Assembly (NCBI RefSeq): GCF_014384885.1
Contig: NZ_JACRST010000022.1
Location: 1-35,459, forward strand
Reading direction: 5' to 3'
Length of the DNA: 35,459 nucleotides
From: Ligaoa zhengdingensis
GTDB taxonomy: Bacteria; Bacillota; Clostridia; Oscillospirales; Ruminococcaceae
Every line of letters begins with the position of its first letter. The stretch's first letter is position 1. The notes under the pieces are model-generated. The model was not told where the DNA came from. It worked only from the letters and a program-made list of their open reading frames with translations, and did not search any database. The position numbers and the translations under genes are program-made. This document shows, piece after piece, positions 32,447 through 35,459 of this stretch.

Positions 32447-32504
32447 CGTATAAATATTCATTCGTCGGCCGCCGATTTTTTGGGTCAAATTGCATAATAA
32501 TGCA
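32447..32504. promoter_or_regulatory. Two ARG-box-like sites (ArgR/AhrC operators)
   Basis: TGCATAATAATGCA at 32491-32504 fits the symmetric ARG-box core TGMAT-WWWW-ATKCA at all 14 positions. TGAATATTTATACG (minus strand, 32447-32460) fits 12 of 14 and abuts the -35. Centres are 44 bp apart, about four helical turns, as expected for a hexameric ArgR. A 9-bp inverted repeat TGCATATTC/GAATATGCA at 32501-32524 overlaps the first box and may also act as a weak terminator for the upstream gene. Confidence 0.75.
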
Positions 32505-32525
32505 TATTCAGCCAGGAATATGCAA

Positions 32526-33236
32526 TCAATCTGGTACTTGGTCGGGCCCGTTCACAGGGGGATGCTCGGCCCAATAGGCGCGGTATTTGTTCATGATGAT
32601 GCGGGTCTGCTCGCCGTTTGTGGGCGGGGTCCAGGTGATGGCGTTGGCGCCCGCCTCGATGGTTGCCAGGATGCTCTCATCGGTGGGGCCGCCGGTGGCG
32701 ATGATGGCGACCTCGGGGAACTCCTCACGGATGCGGCGCACCAGCATGGGTGTTTTGGCCGAGGCCGATACATTGAAGATGGAAGCGCCCGCTCGCAGGC
32801 GCGCGGCGATATCCTCCTGCTCGCTGACGACGGTGACGATGACGGGGATGTCGATTTCCTCGGCGACCGCCGCAAGGGTTTCGTTGGAGGTGGGTGCGTT
32901 GACCACCACCCCCATGGCGCCCTGGTGCTCGGCGTGATGGGCGATGTTGACCACCCGCTTGCCCTGGGTGATGCCGCCGCCCACGCCGCAAAACACCGGG
33001 ATATCGGCCGCGAGCATGATGGCCTGGGTGATGATGGGCTGCGGGGTAAAGGGATACACTGCGATGACCGCGTCGGCGTTGACGTTGCGGATGATCGAGA
33101 CGTCGGTGGTGAACACAATGGATTTGATGCGCTTGCCAAAAATCTTGATGCCGCTGCACCGGCGGATGCATTCGGGAACCCGCAGGCAGTGTTTGCGCAG
33201 GTTGCCCTGAAATTCGGGGATAAAATCTGCCGCCAT
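32526..33236 (-). CDS. TIM-barrel-like protein, annotated in relatives only as hydrolase
   Basis: A 236-residue protein from ATG 33236 with AAAAGGAGG eight bases upstream; the longer open frame to 33551 crosses a promoter region. The sequence alternates strands and helices: SIVFTTDVSIIRNVNADAVI, IMLAADIPVFCGVGGGITQG, GAMGVVVNAPTSNETLAAVA, IDIPVIVTVVSEQEDI, ASIFNVSASAKTPMLV and VAIIATGGPTDESILATIEA, ending in a GANAITWTPPT loop. This is a (beta/alpha)8 phosphate-binding type fold, similar to IMPDH/GltS-like barrels. Catalytic function is unknown to me. It precedes the arg promoter but has its own TATAAT at 33276-33281. Confidence 0.75.
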   Translation of the reverse strand: MAADFIPEFQGNLRKHCLRVPECIRRCSGIKIFGKRIKSIVFTTDVSIIRNVNADAVIAVYPFTPQPIITQAIMLAADIPVFCGVGGGITQGKRVVNIAHHAEHQGAMGVVVNAPTSNETLAAVAEEIDIPVIVTVVSEQEDIAARLRAGASIFNVSASAKTPMLVRRIREEFPEVAIIATGGPTDESILATIEAGANAITWTPPTNGEQTRIIMNKYRAYWAEHPPVNGPDQVPD

Positions 33237-33403
33237 GGCTTGACCTCCTTTTCTTTTTAACGATCGATACCTTTTATTATAACAAAATCCGCCAGGGCGG
33301 AAAATAGCTTTGTCCGGCGGGCATCCGTAAACTTTATGTGAACAGCCTACGGCCCTGTGTATTTCGCGATTGCGCGGGCGCATAAATTGGTATAAACTAG
33401 AAT

Positions 33404-33417
33404 TGATATCGATATCA
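33404..33417 (+). promoter_or_regulatory. Palindromic operator candidate upstream of the flavin reductase
   Basis: The perfect 14-bp palindrome TGATATCGATATCA lies between a TATAAA (33390-33395, with TTGCGC 15 bases upstream) and the AGGAGG ribosome binding site of the gene at 33433. A repressor bound here would block transcription. The regulator is unknown. Confidence 0.5.
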
Positions 33418-33432
33418 TAGGAGGTTATTACC

Positions 33433-33939
33433 ATGGGCTTTACAACCATTCCAGCCACCGCGCTGAAGGAAAATGTATTCGACCAAATCAAGCTGGGGAT
33501 GCCCCTGCTCACCGCCGAGAGCGGCGGCCGCTGCAATACCATGACCGTCAACTGGGGCGAGATGGGCTACCTGTGGAACCGCTGCGTCACCACCATCTTT
33601 GTGCGGCCCCAGCGCTTCACCCTGCCGATTCTCGAGGCCGCCGAGGGCTACAGCCTGTGCTTTATGGGCAAGGGGTACGCCGAACAGGTGGCCTACTGCG
33701 GCAGGATATCCGGCCGCGACGAGGACAAGATCGCCCGCTGCGGGTTCACTGTGGCGCACAAGCACGGCGTCCCATATTTTGAGGAGGCCGAGCTGGTGGT
33801 GTTGTGCAAAAAGTCGTTCGAGGCGCAGATGACCGCCGAAGGGTTCCTCGACCGCGACATCATCCCGGCCTGCTACCCCAATGGGGATTTCCACAAGCTG
33901 TTCATCGGCGAGATTTTGGAGGTTTTACAGAAAGTATGA
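33433..33939 (+). CDS. Flavin reductase family protein (FMN-binding split barrel)
   Basis: A 168-residue protein: MGFTTIPATALKENVFDQIK, LLTAESGGRCNTMTVNWGEM, GYLWNRCVTTIFVRPQRFTL and SLCFMGKG. The NTMTVNWGEMG..W..PV-like FMN-contact segment and TTIFVRPQRFT are typical of the flavin reductase / flavoredoxin-like family in Clostridia. It probably binds FMN and transfers electrons or reduces flavin. It has an AGGAGG site and a nearby palindromic operator. Its stop overlaps the next ATG (ATGA). Confidence 0.88.
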   Translation: MGFTTIPATALKENVFDQIKLGMPLLTAESGGRCNTMTVNWGEMGYLWNRCVTTIFVRPQRFTLPILEAAEGYSLCFMGKGYAEQVAYCGRISGRDEDKIARCGFTVAHKHGVPYFEEAELVVLCKKSFEAQMTAEGFLDRDIIPACYPNGDFHKLFIGEILEVLQKV

Positions 33940-34244
33940 CGTTTTATGAGCGGATTTACGAGGCGGTGCAGCAGATTCCTCGCGGCAGGGTATCGACCTA
34001 CGGCCAGATCGCCCTGCTGGCGGGCAACCCCCGCGCGGCGCGCGCCGTGGGCTGGGCGCTGCACGTCAACCCCATGCCCGGGGTGATCCCCTGCCACCGG
34101 GTGGTGAACCGCGAGGGGCGGCTCGCGCCCGCCTTCGCCTTTGGCGGCGAGGGGGAACAGCGCCGCCTCTTGGAGGCCGAAGGCGTGGAGTTCGACGACG
34201 ACGGCCTGGTGGATTTGGCGCAATACGGTTGGCCGGGACGGTAG
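33936..34244 (+). CDS. MGMT/Ogt-family DNA-alkyl transfer protein, single domain
   Basis: A 102-residue protein: MTFYERIYEAVQQIPRGRVS, TYGQIALLAGNPRAARAVGW, then IPCHRVVNREGRL with Cys53 as alkyl acceptor. The family is O6-alkylguanine-DNA alkyltransferase; only the C-terminal DNA-binding and active-site domain is present. Many such short proteins are alkyltransferase-like (ATL) with Trp in place of Cys, but here the PCHR cysteine is kept, so real alkyl transfer is possible. It overlaps the flavin-reductase gene by 4 bases, which suggests coupled translation. Confidence 0.9.
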   Translation: MTFYERIYEAVQQIPRGRVSTYGQIALLAGNPRAARAVGWALHVNPMPGVIPCHRVVNREGRLAPAFAFGGEGEQRRLLEAEGVEFDDDGLVDLAQYGWPGR

Positions 34245-35210
34245 GTTTTGCTTGTAGCCTTGCAGCTACGGCCACCGCGCCTTGCGCATTGCCATGCGCC
34301 TGTCTCGGCATTGCCCCCAGGGGCATCCCTGGGCGGGGTTGCGCCCCCGCGCGACGCCATCCTTTTGGTACGCGCCAAAAGGATGCAAAAGCGCGCCAAA
34401 GGGCGTTCCCCCCTTTGGCATCCCCCCTTTTGGGGCGGAGTAGACGGCCTGCGCTGTCTTTGCCGGTTCTCACAAGTGCCCTCGGCAGGCGCCTTCCAGT
34501 CGCTTCGTGCAAATTCCAAGGAGCGCACTCGCTCCAATCAGGCGCCTGTCCCACCTTACGGCGGGATCCCCTCGGGTAATGCCCGCATCCTCTCTGCCGT
34601 CCCCCGCTTGCCCTAGATCCTCCGCCCCTCCGAGGGCGTAAATGCGGTGTTCTTACTTGGGTTTTTCCGGCTTCGGCCACCGCGCCCCATGGCCTAGTAA
34701 GTGTCATCCCCGGCTTTCCTGTCGGCGTTGCTGACCCGACCCGGAGCCAAAAATCAAGCGGTGCGCTGCCTGCGCGCCTTACTGATGTCGCCCGAGGGCA
34801 CCCCGCAAGGGGCAATGGTTCGTGGGAGCGAAGCGTCCCCTTGCCTTTTTTCGCGAAGCGACTTCAGAACCATTGCCGAGGGGGCTTGCCGCACTTCGCT
34901 TTCACCAGCGCTGATTTTATCTCCGGGCGCACAACGGGGTTTTCAAAGGGGTGTCCCCTTTGACACGTTTTTCCTGCCTTTTGACGTGCATCAAAAGGCA
35001 GTCGTCGTGCGGGGCCGAAACCCCGCCGCCAAATGAATCGCTTTTATTTAAAAAAGGACATTTAAAAATAAACATAAAATAAAAAAACAGGCGGGTTCGC
35101 ACCCAGCCCCACAGCTTCGGCCACCGCGCCCACGCCTTAGTAAGTGTTTTCCCCGGCATCGCCCCCAGGGGCATCCCTGGGCGGAAATTTCTCCGCCCAC
35201 ATTCTACAAA
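34245..35210. repeat. Mosaic of palindromic intergenic repeats, no credible gene
   Basis: About 1 kb with no convincing coding sequence; open frames here are rich in Arg, Ala, Pro and Cys and lack start signals. Recognisable modules: a 30-bp element at 34307-34336 and 35155-35184 (29 of 30 identical); a CTTCGGCCACCGCGCC block at 34671 and 35115 followed by TAGTAAGTGT..CCCCGGC in both copies (GGCCACCGCGCC alone also at 34270); an 11-bp inverted repeat GGCAATGGTTC/GAACCATTGCC spanning 34811-34877; TGCCTTTTGA/TCAAAAGGCA hairpin near 34976-35001; and AAAGGGG/CCCCTTT near 34947-34963. It ends in a short AT-rich segment (35040-35090). Confidence 0.8.
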
Positions 35211-35215
35211 ACCCC

Positions 35216-35244
35216 TTGATTTTTCCCTAAATTCAACCTATAAT
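35216..35244 (+). promoter_or_regulatory. Near-consensus sigma-A promoter of the RNA candidate
   Basis: TTGATT (35216-35221), exactly 17 bases, then perfect TATAAT (35239-35244). No open reading frame with a ribosome binding site follows within the window, so the product should be an RNA. Predicted start of transcription is about 35251. Confidence 0.88.
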
Positions 35245-35250
35245 AGTAAG

Positions 35251-35459
35251 TGACATAAAGAGAAATCGCAAGGCAGACCCAGAGGGGGCAACCTCTGAGT
35301 CCTGCATGGGAGATGAGGTCTCCGCATACAACGGCATTTGCCGCACCTTGCTTTCTGATTATACTCGATTTTTGTATCGAAGTAAAGTCGGCAACTCCAA
35401 GTTGCGGCGAAAAAATCGATGTATGTCAGGCTGGCCTGCGTGCGTACTCTGGACCTTTC
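35251..35459 (+). ncRNA. Structured non-coding RNA candidate, 3' end outside window
   Basis: More than 200 bases with closely packed hairpins: CAGAGG/CCTCTG (35280-35297), GGAGA/TCTCC (35309-35323), CGGC/GCCG (35332-35343), the three enclosed by GCAAGG/CCTTGC (35268-35273 with 35346-35351), then TCGAT/ATCGA (35365-35380), GCAAC/GTTGC (35391-35405) and CAGG/CCTG (35427-35438). CTCTGG near 35448 can also pair with CCAGAG near 35279, allowing an alternative long-range pairing. It lacks the tmRNA, SRP, RNase P, T-box and common riboswitch signatures I know, and is not the single long hairpin of 6S RNA. A named Firmicutes structured RNA such as the raiA motif is possible; I cannot confirm it. Confidence 0.6.

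Noticed and set aside
33936..34244. Alkyltransferase-like (ATL) protein without catalytic Cys
   Set aside because: The active-site motif reads PCHR, so the Cys is kept; ATL proteins have another residue there.
34229..35036. Overlapping plus and minus frames of 100-250 codons
   Set aside because: They are rich in Arg, Pro, Ala and Cys, mutually overlapping, lack start signals and run through palindromic repeats.
35251..35459. 6S RNA, tmRNA, SRP RNA or RNase P RNA
   Set aside because: The folding is several short hairpins, not one long irregular stem, and the conserved core sequences of tmRNA, SRP and RNase P RNAs are not present in the visible part.

Overview
The window looks like a chromosome segment from a GC-rich, spore-forming member of the Clostridia, probably Oscillospirales/Ruminococcaceae-like. 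The evidence is a ypeB germination gene, a SpoIID domain, a class B sortase domain, PBSX/XkdK-family tail genes, low-GC-type sigma-A promoters and strong AGGAGG ribosome binding sites. Species cannot be read from the sequence.

Region 1 (1-16.1 kb, almost all minus strand) is a contractile phage-tail locus. Read in transcription order (right to left) it has a divergently transcribed XRE repressor with three evenly spaced 15-bp operators, a small HTH protein, an ArpU/RinA-like late activator candidate, a Cys4 mini-protein, connector, head-tail adaptor, tail terminator, sheath, tube, XkdN chaperone with a probable -1 frameshift, a short tape measure, an inserted lipoprotein moron with its own promoter and terminator, LysM baseplate protein, hub, DUF2577, gp25-like wedge, baseplate J, YmfQ, and then tail-fibre and receptor-binding genes that run off the left edge. 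No portal, capsid, protease, terminase or integrase lies between the regulators and the tail genes, where they would normally be. An R-type tailocin (PBSX/diffocin-like killing particle) is therefore more likely than an intact prophage.

Region 2 (16.4-23.8 kb) is host chromosome: a small DUF4870-like membrane protein; an iscS-thiI sulfur-transfer operon followed by a remarkable 921-codon single ORF that joins a CinA-type domain, a transmembrane helix, a class B sortase, a Ser/Glu-rich linker and a SpoIID peptidoglycan lytic domain; and a ypeB gene without an adjacent sleB.

Region 3 (23.8-32.5 kb, minus strand) is a complete arginine cluster, argG-argH-argC-argJ-argB-argD-argF. It has a sigma-A promoter, two ARG-box-like sites 44 bp apart, an intrinsic-terminator-like hairpin between argG and argH, and a 91-bp non-coding tandem repeat between argB and argD.

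Region 4 (32.5-35.5 kb) holds a TIM-barrel-like protein, a flavin-reductase-like gene overlapping an O6-alkylguanine-DNA alkyltransferase-like gene, about 1 kb of mosaic palindromic intergenic repeats without a credible gene, and finally a near-consensus sigma-A promoter that drives a highly structured non-coding RNA candidate cut by the right edge.
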